Part shown: piece by piece, positions 52,501 to 60,672 of the stretch
Layout: each line of letters opens with the position of its first letter
How positions within the stretch are numbered: position 1 is the stretch's first letter
Assembly: GCA_002344795.1 (NCBI GenBank)
Contig: DDUM01000054.1
Coordinates: forward strand, 96,165 to 160,164
From: Flammeovirgaceae bacterium UBA2338
GTDB lineage: Bacteria > Bacteroidota > Bacteroidia > Cytophagales > Cyclobacteriaceae
Direction: 5' to 3'
Length of the DNA stretch: 64,000 nucleotides
Notes under the pieces: model-generated
What the model was told of the DNA's origin: nothing
Seen by the model: only the letters and a program-made list of their open reading frames with translations
Databases searched by the model: none
Program-made: the position numbers and the translations under genes

Positions 52501-55284
52501 CTGTTGCGGGTTGAGAAACAAAATAATATGCCCCTGGTAGGACAACTTATTCAGGCTCATGCCTATTGGCGTTTGAAAGGCCTTCTTGTTGATCTGGTTA
52601 TCTGGAATGAAGAGCATAATATTTACAGGCAGGATCTTCAAGAAGATATGCAAGCATTGATTTCTTCCGACCTGAAAGATCGTCCAGGGGGTATTTTTGT
52701 CAGAGTCTCAGATCAGATATCCCATGAGGATCGTATATTATTTCAAACGGTAGCACGAATTATCATTTCCGATAGCGGAGGAACATTAACTGACCATGCG
52801 AAACGCAAACCATTGTCAAAAGTAGATATTCCGTATCTCACACCCACACAAGAATCGGCTCCAGCCTTAACACCTATTCCATTACCGGAAGATCTGATAT
52901 TCTTCAATGGATTGGGAGGCTTTTCGCCTGATGGAAGCGAATACGTTATTGCCATTGATGATAAAAAGAAAACACCTGCTCCCTGGGTAAACGTAATTGC
53001 AAACCCGAAGTTTGGAACTGTTATTTCAGAAAGCGGTTCCTCCTATACCTGGACAGAAAATGCACATGAATTAAGGCTTACTCCCTGGTGCAATGATTCG
53101 GTAAGCGATACTACAGGAGAAGCATTTTATATTCGTGATTATGAGAGCGGCCACTTCTGGTCAACATCACTTCTTCCATCCGGAGGTAAGACACCATACA
53201 TCACACGACATGGCTTTGGGTACAGTGTGTTTGAACATATTGAAGATGGAGTCTATACTGAAATGACAGTGTACATTGATATTGAGACGGCCATTAAATT
53301 TACTGTGATAAAAATACGGAATCAATCAGGAAGGCCACGTAAGCTTTCTGCTACCGGTTATGTAGAATGGGTACTGGGTGATAACAGAATGAAAACCGCT
53401 ATGCATATTCAAACTGAAATTGATCCGGAAAGCGGAACACTCTTTGTGAAAAACCCGTACAGCACTGAATTTTCTGATCGGGTTGCTTTCTTTGATGTGG
53501 ATAGAACAAAGAAAACATTTACTACCGATCGCGCTGAATTTATTGGTCGCAATGGCACCTTAAAAAATCCGGATGCAATGTCCCGGCAAAAGCTTTCCGG
53601 AAAAATCGGACTGGCACTGGATCCTTGTGCAGCCATACAAGTACCCTTTAACCTGATCGATGGTGAAGAGTATGAGGTTGTTTTCCGGCTGGGTGCCGCC
53701 AGGAATCAAACGGATGCAAGTATACTTGAAAAGCAATTCAAAGGAGGAGTTGAGGCACTCAAATCATTTGAACGAGTAAAAGATTATTGGAAAAATAAGA
53801 TGGCGGCCGTACAAGTGGAAACTCCTGATGCTGCCATTAACATTATGACCAATGGCTGGCTTACCTACCAGATACTTTCGTCTCGCCTTTGGGGCCGAAG
53901 TGGGTTTTATCAATCAGGTGGTGCTTTTGGTTTTAGAGATCAATTACAGGATGTGATGTCGCTCTTTCATGTGGAACCGCAACTGGCCCGTGAGCAGATT
54001 CTACTTAACGCCTCACGTCAGTTTAAAGAGGGCGATGTGCAGCACTGGTGGCACCCACCTGTTGGACGAGGAGTTCGCACCCGATGCTCGGATGATTTTC
54101 TCTGGTTGCCATTTGTTACAACCAATTATATCAAGAACACAGGCGACTCTGCCATATTGGATGAGCCTGTTCATTTTATTGAGGGCCGGCTATTAAACCA
54201 AGATGAAGAATCGTACTATGATCTTCCTGTTCAGTCCCTTACCTCAGCTACACTCTATGAGCACTGTGTACTGGCTATAAAACGTGGGTTCAATTATGGT
54301 GTACACGGACTGCCTTTAATGGGCGGTGGTGATTGGAATGATGGTTTTGATAAAGTAGGCCATAAGGGTAAAGGAGAAAGTGTATGGATGGCGTTTTTCC
54401 TATACACCATCCTCAATCAATTTGCAGAATTAGCCCGGACACATAATGATTCGGCCTTCGCTGAAGAATGTGAAAAGGAAGCCAGGCAGTTAAAAGAAAA
54501 TATTAATAATCACGCATGGGATGGCGAATGGTATAAACGCGCTTGGTTCGACAGCGGTACTCCGCTTGGGTCTTTCGTTAGTGATGAATGCAAAATTGAT
54601 TCAATAGCTCAGAGCTGGTCGGTGTTGTCAGGTGCAGGTGATGAAAAACGGAATCAGGTTGCCATGGAATCGGCTTACAAACACCTGGTGGATAAACAGG
54701 CAGGAATCATTCAACTATTTAAACCTGCCTTTGACAAATCCGATTTAAATCCTGGATATATAAAGGGATATATTCCAGGCGTACGGGAAAATGGTGGACA
54801 GTACACGCATGCTGCCATCTGGATGATTTTGGCATTTGCTCAATTAGGAGACAACAAAAAGGTGTGGGAGCTACTCAACATGATTAATCCCATTAATCAT
54901 GGTAAAACACCGGAAGAGATGGCTATCTATAAAGTAGAGCCTTATGTGCTGGCTGCCGATGTGTATGCACGTGCTCCCCATGTCGGTCGTGGTGGGTGGA
55001 CATGGTATACTGGTTCGGCTGGTTGGATGTATCGTCTCATTACTGAATCCTTCCTGGGTCTGCAGCGAGAAGGGAATAAAATCACGTTTGTTCCCTGTAT
55101 CCCTGAAACATGGGAATCATTCAAAGTACACTACCGATATAAAAGTACTGTTTACCATATTGTGGTTACGCAAACATTCAAATCAGGAGAAATGTTAGTG
55201 TCCGTTGATGGTGTGAAACAAAAAGATGGCTTGATTGCCCTTGTCGATGACGGTGCAGAGCACCAGGTTCAAGTTGAACTGTAG
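46600..55284 (+). CDS. Cyclic beta-1,2-glucan synthase (GT84/GH94, NdvB/ChvB type)
   Basis: 2894 residues, matching NdvB/ChvB length. N-terminal helical region (1-400), two membrane helices (about 420-470), GT84 glycosyltransferase with 'DADTQLP' (Asp640, Asp642) and a second DXXE-like site, further membrane helices (about 835-880 and 960-1010), a glucoamylase-like region (about 1060-1570), and two C-terminal carbohydrate-binding/GH94 phosphorylase units (about 1590-2080 and 2110-2894), with catalytic-type motif 'GGGDWNDGFD' at 2576-2585 (Asp2581). The enzyme initiates, elongates, trims and cyclises beta-1,2-glucan from UDP-glucose at the inner membrane; the glucan acts in osmoadaptation and host contact in rhizobia. 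No glucan exporter (ChvA-like ABC) is seen nearby. Confidence 0.9.
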   Translation: MKFKPTTHELISNMRGIFQSNDSKGSYLDEEPLRVELFSTEQMERFGKTLASTHKLSTSPTKDYLLKRLADNEIVLAQARKLLSESLKNKVRITPAGEWLIDNYYLIEENIRSAKINFPKAYSEGLPQLSNNSSVGVTRIYDIVLEIISHSDGRIDIESVSRFIKSYQTVTNLKLGELWAIPIMFRLALIENLRRVASLVAIDRVDENLADYWAKQMIETSEKDSKSLILVIADMMRSNPPMVGAFVAEIIRQLRGKGPDLALSLNWIEQHLAELGLTSSELVNTEIQKQAANQVSISNSIGSLRLLSSKDWRDFVEKHSIVEQILRKDIGGVYGRMDFSTRDRYRHVVEEIANKSKREEHEVARIAITLAAESKLVEIKDDRTSHVGYYLIDQGVIQTKKRAKVATLSFERFRHFRSRHRFLIYQFFILLITIGIGTGILFIAHIDTKKIWLLLTIAFLSLLSASQLAVSVVNFISTLLVKPHLLPRMDFSGNIPAEARTMVVVPAMLSSIKEIENLVESMEIRFLANRNDNLHFGLLTDFIDATQETLPHDRVLVEFVQSKIDALNKKYQRKKDDLFFLFHRPRIWNPAENVWMGYERKRGKISELNALLRGGSKECFSLIIGDQSVFPEIKYVITLDADTQLPMGSAWKLIGTMAHPLNHAWYDEKKKLITRGYGILQPRVSVSLPDTTDSFYARMHGNEPGLDPYTRASSDVYQDLFNEGSFIGKGIYEVDSFIHVLEGRFPENSILSHDLLEGCYVRSGLVSDVYLFEKYPTRYEADIKRRVRWIRGDWQIFSWFMPFVPGAKKRWRKNPLSALSRWKIFDNIRRSLIPIALTSLLLVGWLVMPPSLLWTIIVSGIIVVPIVITVIWDIIRKPKDVIIIHHIKNFIRNIVDIFIKTLFSLITLPFEAFSNGLAIIRTVWRMRVSRKYLLEWNPSANEVKTNHTSLAASYSMMWIQPFMAVGVFLFLILYAPVKLIIAGPIILLWLVAPIVTWWASKPLAKQVSVLTHQQNIFLRKIARKTWSYFERFVVKEDNWLPPDNFQEQPVIAIAHRTSPTNIGLYLLSSLSARDFGYLTTGQLLERTSYTIGTMQKMERFRGHFYNWYDTQSLNPLFPKYVSTVDSGNLVGHLLVFRQGLLEIPYQPIVNPKMISGIEDTFRVLADVLEDKAGDRLQALREELKAASNQDLNSPYDIKLCTESLTKTFDSISSTQTSDPESESYWWIQKLKMQLTHAVDELQIFKPWMLLKNAPAKFIRWGELDQNPTLSRLLNTARKLQAEVNRQDPVLNTSEENEWLELFKTTLSESIDQAEARIALAEQLAQQCNKLADVAWDFLYNHTSHLLTVGYNVQEHRKDESFYDLLASEVRLCVFIAIAQGKLPEESWFALGRLLTNVDNKPVLLSWSGSMFEYLMPLLIMPTYENTLLDQTTKAAVACQISYQNKYGKQIGQPWGISESGYNMISVDSHYQYRAFGVPGLGLKRGLEDDFVIAPYASALALMVAPVEACKNLKLLQANGFEGQHGFYEAIDYTPARLPQEQTHAIVYSFMAHHKGMSLLSLAYLLLDKPMQKLFVAEPQFKATLLLLQERIPKATTYFAHTTEIADIDYSASDDQTRVINTPNTHIPEVHLLSNGRYHVMVTNSGAGYSRWKDLAVTRWREDGTRDNWGMFCYIRDLESDMYWANSYQPTLKKADKYEIVFSLGRADMYVVKNDIKTHTSLVVSPEDDTETRRVKITNLSSVRRTIEVTSYAEIVLASAASDLIQPAFSNLFVQTEILPDQRAIVCTRRPRSADEHPPWLFHLMTIHGKHPEAVSYETDRMKFIGRGRTTVDPEAMNSSGSLTGTQGSVLDPIVAIRFKVTLEPAESISIDIVTGIGETREICENLIDKYQDKHHRGRVFELAWTHSQMVLRQINASVAEAQLFGRLASSILFSNSSLRADPSILIRNYRGQSELWGYSISGDLPIVLLRVEKQNNMPLVGQLIQAHAYWRLKGLLVDLVIWNEEHNIYRQDLQEDMQALISSDLKDRPGGIFVRVSDQISHEDRILFQTVARIIISDSGGTLTDHAKRKPLSKVDIPYLTPTQESAPALTPIPLPEDLIFFNGLGGFSPDGSEYVIAIDDKKKTPAPWVNVIANPKFGTVISESGSSYTWTENAHELRLTPWCNDSVSDTTGEAFYIRDYESGHFWSTSLLPSGGKTPYITRHGFGYSVFEHIEDGVYTEMTVYIDIETAIKFTVIKIRNQSGRPRKLSATGYVEWVLGDNRMKTAMHIQTEIDPESGTLFVKNPYSTEFSDRVAFFDVDRTKKTFTTDRAEFIGRNGTLKNPDAMSRQKLSGKIGLALDPCAAIQVPFNLIDGEEYEVVFRLGAARNQTDASILEKQFKGGVEALKSFERVKDYWKNKMAAVQVETPDAAINIMTNGWLTYQILSSRLWGRSGFYQSGGAFGFRDQLQDVMSLFHVEPQLAREQILLNASRQFKEGDVQHWWHPPVGRGVRTRCSDDFLWLPFVTTNYIKNTGDSAILDEPVHFIEGRLLNQDEESYYDLPVQSLTSATLYEHCVLAIKRGFNYGVHGLPLMGGGDWNDGFDKVGHKGKGESVWMAFFLYTILNQFAELARTHNDSAFAEECEKEARQLKENINNHAWDGEWYKRAWFDSGTPLGSFVSDECKIDSIAQSWSVLSGAGDEKRNQVAMESAYKHLVDKQAGIIQLFKPAFDKSDLNPGYIKGYIPGVRENGGQYTHAAIWMILAFAQLGDNKKVWELLNMINPINHGKTPEEMAIYKVEPYVLAADVYARAPHVGRGGWTWYTGSAGWMYRLITESFLGLQREGNKITFVPCIPETWESFKVHYRYKSTVYHIVVTQTFKSGEMLVSVDGVKQKDGLIALVDDGAEHQVQVEL

Positions 55285-55403
55285 TAAGGGTTTAACAAAA
55301 CAGGATACCCGCCTCACACGATCATGAAAGTTTGAGCTGATTAAACTTCAATTCTAGAAGATGCTTGTCTTAGATTGTTGTTTAAGTAATTTTTTAACAA
55401 AAA

Positions 55404-55430
55404 AATACCCCTAAGAAGTTTAGGGGTATT
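55404..55430 (-). terminator. Terminator of tRNA-Leu
   Basis: Stem AATACCCCTAA / TTAGGGGTATT (11 bp, 5-nt loop). On the minus strand it is followed by TTTTTTTG, so it terminates the tRNA transcript; on the plus strand it may also stop the glucan synthase transcript (only TTTT follows). Confidence 0.82.
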
Positions 55431-55441
55431 TTCATTTGTTG

Positions 55442-55523
55442 TACCTGAGGCCGGAATCGAACCGGCACGTCTTGCGACACACGATTTTGAGTCGTGCGCG
55501 TCTACCAATTCCGCCACTCAGGC
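55442..55523 (-). tRNA. tRNA-Leu (anticodon CAA)
   Basis: An 82-nt cloverleaf on the minus strand: acceptor GCCTGAG / CTCAGGT (1:72 a G-U pair), D-arm with GGTAGACG, anticodon stem CACGA / TCGTG with loop CTCAAAA giving anticodon CAA, a long variable arm (type II, as expected for Leu), and T-arm GCCGG-TTCGATT-CCGGC. CCA is not encoded. It reads UUG codons. Followed by a strong terminator. Confidence 0.95.
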
Positions 55524-55558
55524 AGATACAGCACTCTTGTTTGTCAGGCCTGGTGCTC

Positions 55559-55622
55559 GCCTGCCTGCCAAAGCACACGCGAAGGCAGATCTACCAATTT
55601 CGCCCTGCCTTCGACAGGCAGG
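55559..55622. repeat. REP-like GCCTGCC element carrying a tRNA-Leu fragment
   Basis: GC-rich hairpin-forming DNA: GCCTGCCTGCC at 55559-55569 and CCTGCCT-TCGAC-AGGCAGG at 55604-55622. Between them TCTACCAATTTCGCC (55590-55604) repeats the tRNA-Leu D-arm complement (TCTACCAATTCCGCC, 55501-55515) with one change. It looks like a mobile or slippage-derived repeat next to the tRNA. Confidence 0.6.
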
Positions 55623-55673
55623 TACTTTGGTAATCGGGTTGCAAATATGCTTAAACTTTGAGTTTCTGACAAT

Positions 55674-55967
55674 TTACAGCTCGATATATTTCTCCAGAGA
55701 GAAGGCCTGAGTCCGCTCAGAAAACAACGTTTTTACACGTCCCCAAACGCTCCCAAAAAGAGCAGACTTGCGGTAGTTTTCCAGGCTTTCGGGTCGATCC
55801 CAGTGGCTTAATGTGGTGTAGCAATTGGGCTCATCACTGTCCTTGAGTAGTTGAAGGTGTGAGCATCCGGGAAAATTTCTAATGGCTTCCTTATTCTTAT
55901 TAAAAATTTCAAGGAATTCATCTATTCCAGCTTCCGTAAAATGCATTCTTACAATTCTTATCAACAT
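55674..55967 (-). CDS. Antibiotic biosynthesis monooxygenase (ABM) domain protein
   Basis: 97 residues forming a single ferredoxin-like ABM domain ('LIRIVRMHFTEAGIDEFLE', 'FPGCSHLQLLKD', 'TTLSHWDRPESLENYRKS'). Proteins of this size are quinol monooxygenases, haem-degrading enzymes or regulators; the family name does not imply antibiotic synthesis. It lies 2 bp after the SAM hydrolase gene (TAG-CC-ATG) and is cotranscribed with it. The substrate is unknown. Confidence 0.85.
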   Translation of the reverse strand: MLIRIVRMHFTEAGIDEFLEIFNKNKEAIRNFPGCSHLQLLKDSDEPNCYTTLSHWDRPESLENYRKSALFGSVWGRVKTLFSERTQAFSLEKYIEL

Positions 55968-55969
55968 GG

Positions 55970-56743
55970 CTACTCGTCAAACGTTATACTTATCGGGCTA
56001 TCATAGATCAAACCTAACAACTCAGTGGCATTGCCCTTATAGATCCCAATTTCCAGAAATCCCTGGCTATTGAATATGAGAAAACACTCACCTTGTTCTG
56101 TCTGGTTGTAATTGGTATGTATTCTTTTGAATTTTTCCCCGCCAAACTGGACAGTAAAATTTTTTTCTTTGCTCAGAATGTCAAAATCAGTTTTGGGAAT
56201 ATTAGTAATGAGGTTTCCAAAATGATCTATTCGTATCACATGCCCCGAGATTTGCTTTCGGGTTGCCTTTACGTGCCTGTCAATCATTTTCTTAAAAGAG
56301 GGCATTGGCTTCCCCAGACTTGTAATGGCCACACCGCTGGCGAGTTTGGCAGCAGCGGGGGCGAGAATGTCTTTTTCCGGGAAGGTGGACTCTACCGTAT
56401 TGATCGTGTTGAGTTCAACTAATTGTTGATGGGGTTTCGAACTGATCAATCCAAACAGACCATTGTCTACTCCAGTGAAAAAATGATCCTCCAATTGTAG
56501 CGCAATATGGGCATCACCCGGGTTTCCAATGGCGTCCACCCCTACCAGGTGAACTGTACCCTTTGGGAAATCTCTGAAGACTGCCCTGAGTAAGAATGCC
56601 CCATGCGCAATATCACAGGCCTCTACCTGGTGACTGATGTCCACAATGTTAATACCCGGGTTTACCTTTAGAATGGCGGCTTTAATCGCTCCAGCATAGT
56701 GGTCGCTTTTTCCGCTGTCGGTAAGTAGGGTAACAATAGCCAT
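55970..56743 (-). CDS. SAM hydrolase (adenosine-forming), DUF62 family
   Basis: 257 residues, family length. N-terminal domain with 'LTDSGKSDHYAGAIKAAILK' (Asp for water activation) and 'VVGV/GVDAIGNPGD' type loop; C-terminal beta-barrel with 'GHVIRIDHFGNLITNI'. The family hydrolyses S-adenosylmethionine to adenosine and methionine using hydroxide, related to fluorinases and chlorinases. It is paired with the ABM gene and diverges from phoH (96 bp between). Confidence 0.9.
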   Translation of the reverse strand: MAIVTLLTDSGKSDHYAGAIKAAILKVNPGINIVDISHQVEACDIAHGAFLLRAVFRDFPKGTVHLVGVDAIGNPGDAHIALQLEDHFFTGVDNGLFGLISSKPHQQLVELNTINTVESTFPEKDILAPAAAKLASGVAITSLGKPMPSFKKMIDRHVKATRKQISGHVIRIDHFGNLITNIPKTDFDILSKEKNFTVQFGGEKFKRIHTNYNQTEQGECFLIFNSQGFLEIGIYKGNATELLGLIYDSPISITFDE

Positions 56744-56839
56744 TGGCGAACTCTATTTCTACCCAAACCGTTATGAATGGGTAGGTAATATTTTATAGAT
56801 TTAACCTCAAAAATAGAAGATTTCAACCACAATATTTCA

Positions 56840-57796
56840 TTGATAGAAAAAAGCATTACACTAGAAAATATTTCTTTGACCGATTTCCTTGGTATAGAAA
56901 ACAAAAATATCAATCAATTGGCATCAGCTTTTCCTAAAAGCAAAATCGTGTCCAGAGGAAACGAGATTTTGGTGCAAGGAGATTCATCTGAGATCACTCA
57001 CATTACCGATGTGTTAGATGCACTGATAAAGCATTTTCATAAGTATGGTAAAATTACCGAAGAGAACGTGAAGGGATTCATAACACAAGAAAAGCAGGAG
57101 CTTGTAGCCATGGAAAACCCAGAAGGTTTGTTGCTATATGGAACAAGAGGAACACCCATCAAAGTAAAAACAGTAAACCAGCAACGGCTTGTTGAGTTAG
57201 TAAAAAAGAACGACCTCGTGTTTGCACTCGGCCCAGCGGGTACGGGTAAGACGTATATATCTGTGGCGATGGCGGTGAGGGCTTTGAAAAATAAAGAGAT
57301 AAAGAAAATAATTATCACCCGGCCCGCAGTGGAAGCAGGTGAGAATCTTGGCTTCTTACCTGGCGATTTAAAAGAGAAAATTGATCCCTACCTGCGACCT
57401 ATTTATGATGCCCTTCATGATATGATTCCTTTCGAAAAGTTAGGGTATTACATGGAGCGTGAGATCATTGAAATTGCACCACTGGCCTATATGCGTGGGC
57501 GCACTCTTGACAATGCATTTATTTTGCTGGATGAAGCTCAAAACACGACTCCCATGCAAATGAAAATGTTTCTTACCCGCATGGGGCCTAATTCGAAAAT
57601 GATTGTTACTGGGGATACTTCACAGGTAGATCTACCCAATAATCAACGGTCGGGGCTGACGGAGGCAGTTAAAATTTTGACCCAAACAAAGGGAATCGGT
57701 TTTATAGCACTCAATGAACGGGATGTAGTGAGGCATCGCCTGGTTAAAGATATTATTCTTGCCTATGAAAAGCGTTCCGATCAAAAAATAGATTGA
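56840..57796 (+). CDS. phoH: PhoH family ATPase (PhoH/YbeZ)
   Basis: 318 residues from a TTG start at 56840; homologues begin with the same 'ITLENISLTDFLGIENKN' strand and no ATG precedes it. A KH-like N-terminal part (about 1-90) is followed by the RecA-like NTPase: Walker A 'GPAGTGKT' (131-138), 'PAVEAGENLGFLPGDLKEKI', Walker B 'FILLDEAQNT' and 'TGDTSQVDLP'. Cytoplasmic RNA-associated ATPase that works with YbeY in ribosome maturation. Followed 30 bp later by comEC. Confidence 0.92.
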   Translation: MIEKSITLENISLTDFLGIENKNINQLASAFPKSKIVSRGNEILVQGDSSEITHITDVLDALIKHFHKYGKITEENVKGFITQEKQELVAMENPEGLLLYGTRGTPIKVKTVNQQRLVELVKKNDLVFALGPAGTGKTYISVAMAVRALKNKEIKKIIITRPAVEAGENLGFLPGDLKEKIDPYLRPIYDALHDMIPFEKLGYYMEREIIEIAPLAYMRGRTLDNAFILLDEAQNTTPMQMKMFLTRMGPNSKMIVTGDTSQVDLPNNQRSGLTEAVKILTQTKGIGFIALNERDVVRHRLVKDIILAYEKRSDQKID

Positions 57797-57826
57797 TTCG
57801 GGAATTTCTTTAGCTTAACTTATGGT

Positions 57827-59884
57827 ATGTTTCGGTGGATTCCCTATGCCATGGTTAGGGTTGCTGCTTTCTTTATCGCAGGAATCTTGTTGGGTATTTA
57901 TCAACCTGATATAATTTCTCTGGGCTTAGCAAAAACTACTCTTTTTCTTCTTATAGGTCTTTACTTTTTTATTTACTGGGTGCTTTCTAAAAGAAAGCGA
58001 ACTTTGATTTTGGGAATACTCGGTCTGTTGAGTGTATTATTTGCAGGGTATATCCACTTGTCACTTTTTGTTCATTGGAACCAACCCGATCACCTCTCCA
58101 CCTACAATGGTGAGATTAAGTATTACCAGGCAGAAGTTTTAGGATTGCCGGAAGACAAAGCCAATTCCTATAAATACAATATAAGAATTGTGAAAGTGAG
58201 TGATGGGGAGTCATGGCTACCCACCAACACCAGGGCTTTAATTTATGTTAGAAAGACTGACGATCAAACTAAATACTTTTATGGTGATAATATACTGGTG
58301 TATGGCGAGCCCCAACTATTACAACCACCTCAAAATCCTTACGAGTTTGATTTTAAAAGATTTTTGAGTTTTAAGAACATCTACCATCAACAATTTGTAA
58401 AAAGTGATCAGGTGCATCTGATCTCACCAGTAAAATCTAAAGGTTTAAGGTATTATAGTTTTATAGTCAGACAGTGGGGCGTTGCGCAACTCATGAAGCA
58501 ATTGCCGAATAGGCAAGAGCAGGCTATTGCGCTTGCCCTGACATTAGGAGTAACGGATGGTATTGACAATGAACTTCAAAGCGCTTATGCCTCCAGTGGA
58601 GCCATGCATGTATTAGCCGTGTCGGGGTTGCATGTGGGTATTTTATATGCAATCGTGTTGTTGTTATTCCGGCCTTTGAGAAGCTTGTCGTGGAGCAGAT
58701 GGATGATTGCTATAGTCAGTCTGACGGTGTTGTGGTCATTTGCTTTTATTACAGGATTGTCTCCTTCAGTATTAAGGGCGGTAACCATGTTTTCTTTCAT
58801 CGCAATAGCAAAACCATTTGGCAGAAGAACCAGTATTTACAATACCCTGGCATCTTCCGCATTTATATTATTATTGTTTGATCCTTTCTTAATAATGTCT
58901 GTAGGTTTTCAGTTGTCCTACCTGGCAGTATTGGGAATAGTTGCGCTACATCGACCTTTGTATCAGTTGTGGGAACCCAGGAGTGCGGTACTTGATTGGG
59001 TTTGGAATATTTCATGTGTATCCATAGCGGCACAACTGGCTACATTTTCACTAGGTGTTTTATACTTTCACCAGTTTCCTGTTTATTTTTTGTTCTCAAA
59101 TCTTTTTGTTATCCCCGGTGCCATCGCGGTGTTGGTAACTAGTATTTTGGTATTGGTAACGAGCTTTGTGGCTCCGCTTGCCACCTTTTTTGGAATCATT
59201 CTTCAAGGGCTGATTCAAATTCTCAATTTTGCTGTATTCTCTTTTGAAAAATTTCCTTTTAGCCTTATTAATGATATTTATATCACTACCACTCAATGTT
59301 GGTTGTTGATTTTGACGATTGCATTTCTTTTCCTTTTAATTTCTGAGAAGAAATTTTCGTGGATGATACTATCATTAATTTGTGTTATGGTGTTTTCTGG
59401 AGTTCAATGGTACCATTACGATCAAGATGTAATGAAAAACCGCTTTATCGTTTACAACATATCGGGGCATCAGGGAGTTGAGTGGATATCAAAAGGCAGA
59501 TCACGTTTTGTGGGTGATTCCTCTTTGGTAAGTGATGATGAAAGAATGCGTTTTCATATAAAGCCCAACCGCCTGTTTTGTGGCGTTAAGGAGGTAGAGA
59601 CTCAGTTTAGGGTTGATACACCCAAAGTATTTTTAGTAAATGGAAAGAAAATGGGTGTTATCAATAGGCCCATTTCATCCTGGCCCGGTGATTTGGAATT
59701 GGATTATTTAATTGTTGGGAATAATTCTTTCAAGTCGTTCGCTCAGGCCCGGAAGACCATCAATTTTAAGAAATTGATATTGGATAGCAGCAACAGTTCT
59801 TATCTTGCAAGTCGCATTCAAAGTGAGGCGGATGACGTAGTTCATGCAGTTCAACATGAAGGGGCATATGTAGAAATATTTTAA
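57827..59884 (+). CDS. comEC: ComEC/Rec2 DNA-uptake channel without MBL domain
   Basis: 685 residues. N-terminal membrane helices and DUF4131 region (about 1-190) followed by the Competence domain (about 225-500) with 'GVTDGIDNELQSAYASSGAM', 'HVLAVSGLHVGILYA' and 'GLSPSVLRAVTMFSFIA'. The C-terminal 150 residues lack the HxHxDH metallo-beta-lactamase motif of full-length ComEC, as in many Bacteroidota. It forms the inner-membrane channel for single-stranded DNA in natural transformation. The next gene starts 2 bp after its stop. Confidence 0.9.
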   Translation: MFRWIPYAMVRVAAFFIAGILLGIYQPDIISLGLAKTTLFLLIGLYFFIYWVLSKRKRTLILGILGLLSVLFAGYIHLSLFVHWNQPDHLSTYNGEIKYYQAEVLGLPEDKANSYKYNIRIVKVSDGESWLPTNTRALIYVRKTDDQTKYFYGDNILVYGEPQLLQPPQNPYEFDFKRFLSFKNIYHQQFVKSDQVHLISPVKSKGLRYYSFIVRQWGVAQLMKQLPNRQEQAIALALTLGVTDGIDNELQSAYASSGAMHVLAVSGLHVGILYAIVLLLFRPLRSLSWSRWMIAIVSLTVLWSFAFITGLSPSVLRAVTMFSFIAIAKPFGRRTSIYNTLASSAFILLLFDPFLIMSVGFQLSYLAVLGIVALHRPLYQLWEPRSAVLDWVWNISCVSIAAQLATFSLGVLYFHQFPVYFLFSNLFVIPGAIAVLVTSILVLVTSFVAPLATFFGIILQGLIQILNFAVFSFEKFPFSLINDIYITTTQCWLLILTIAFLFLLISEKKFSWMILSLICVMVFSGVQWYHYDQDVMKNRFIVYNISGHQGVEWISKGRSRFVGDSSLVSDDERMRFHIKPNRLFCGVKEVETQFRVDTPKVFLVNGKKMGVINRPISSWPGDLELDYLIVGNNSFKSFAQARKTINFKKLILDSSNSSYLASRIQSEADDVVHAVQHEGAYVEIF

Positions 59885-59886
59885 TT

Positions 59887-60660
59887 ATGAGTAACGTATT
59901 GTACGAAGTAAAGGATAGGGTTTGTTCCTTAACATTGAACAGACCGGAAAAAAAGAATGCCCTCAATGCCGCGATGGTATCCGATCTTAAAAAATTATTT
60001 ACCCATGCGGAAGCGGATGCGAGTGTAAAAGTAATTGTGCTAAAGGCTAATGGAGATGTATTTTGCAGCGGTGCCGACCTGGAGTCCCTTCAACAGCTTC
60101 AAAAAAATTCTCACGAAGATAATCTTAAGGACTCCAATCACCTGAAGGAATTGTTTTATCAAATTTATACACTCAAAAAAGTTGTGATCGCACAAGTGCA
60201 GGGGCATGCCCTCGCGGGCGGGTGCGGACTGGCTACCGTATGTGATTTTGTTTTTGCTGTTCCTATAGCAAAAATGGGTTATACAGAGGTGCGTATTGGA
60301 TTTGTGCCGGCCATTGTAATGGTGTTTTTACTTCGTAAGGTGGGTGAACAGAGAGCAAAGCAGTTGCTCTTGAGCGGTGAACTTATTTCAGGGGAAGATA
60401 CATTGAAATTTGGATTGGTGAACCAGCTTGTTGCTGAAGAGCAACTTTCTGATGAAGTGATTTCCTTCTGTACTCGATTGATTCAAAATAATTCTATCCA
60501 ATCTATGGAGTTGACCAAACAAATGATAGCGCAATCCCAATCGATGACACTGGAAGATGGCCTGAGTTACGCTGCCGAGATGAATGCCAAAGCGCGTGCC
60601 ACAGATGATTGCAAGCGGGGTATCAATGCTTTTTTGAACAAAGAGAAATTGACCTGGTAA
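59887..60660 (+). CDS. Enoyl-CoA hydratase/isomerase family protein
   Basis: 257 residues, the crotonase fold. Oxyanion-hole motif 'FCSGADLESLQQ' (about 59-70), 'QGHALAGGCGLATVCDFVFA' (about 105-124), and active-site loop 'MGYTEVRIGFVPAIV' with Glu. It hydrates enoyl-CoA thioesters or isomerises them; position close to comEC and recQ gives no pathway. Possibly a methylglutaconyl-CoA hydratase-like enzyme in leucine breakdown, but the sequence does not decide this. Confidence 0.9.
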   Translation: MSNVLYEVKDRVCSLTLNRPEKKNALNAAMVSDLKKLFTHAEADASVKVIVLKANGDVFCSGADLESLQQLQKNSHEDNLKDSNHLKELFYQIYTLKKVVIAQVQGHALAGGCGLATVCDFVFAVPIAKMGYTEVRIGFVPAIVMVFLLRKVGEQRAKQLLLSGELISGEDTLKFGLVNQLVAEEQLSDEVISFCTRLIQNNSIQSMELTKQMIAQSQSMTLEDGLSYAAEMNAKARATDDCKRGINAFLNKEKLTW

Positions 60661-60672
60661 CCTATCCATAAG

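Noticed and set aside
55674..55967. Part of an antibiotic biosynthetic cluster
   Set aside because: The ABM fold is widespread in ordinary metabolism and no biosynthetic genes surround it.
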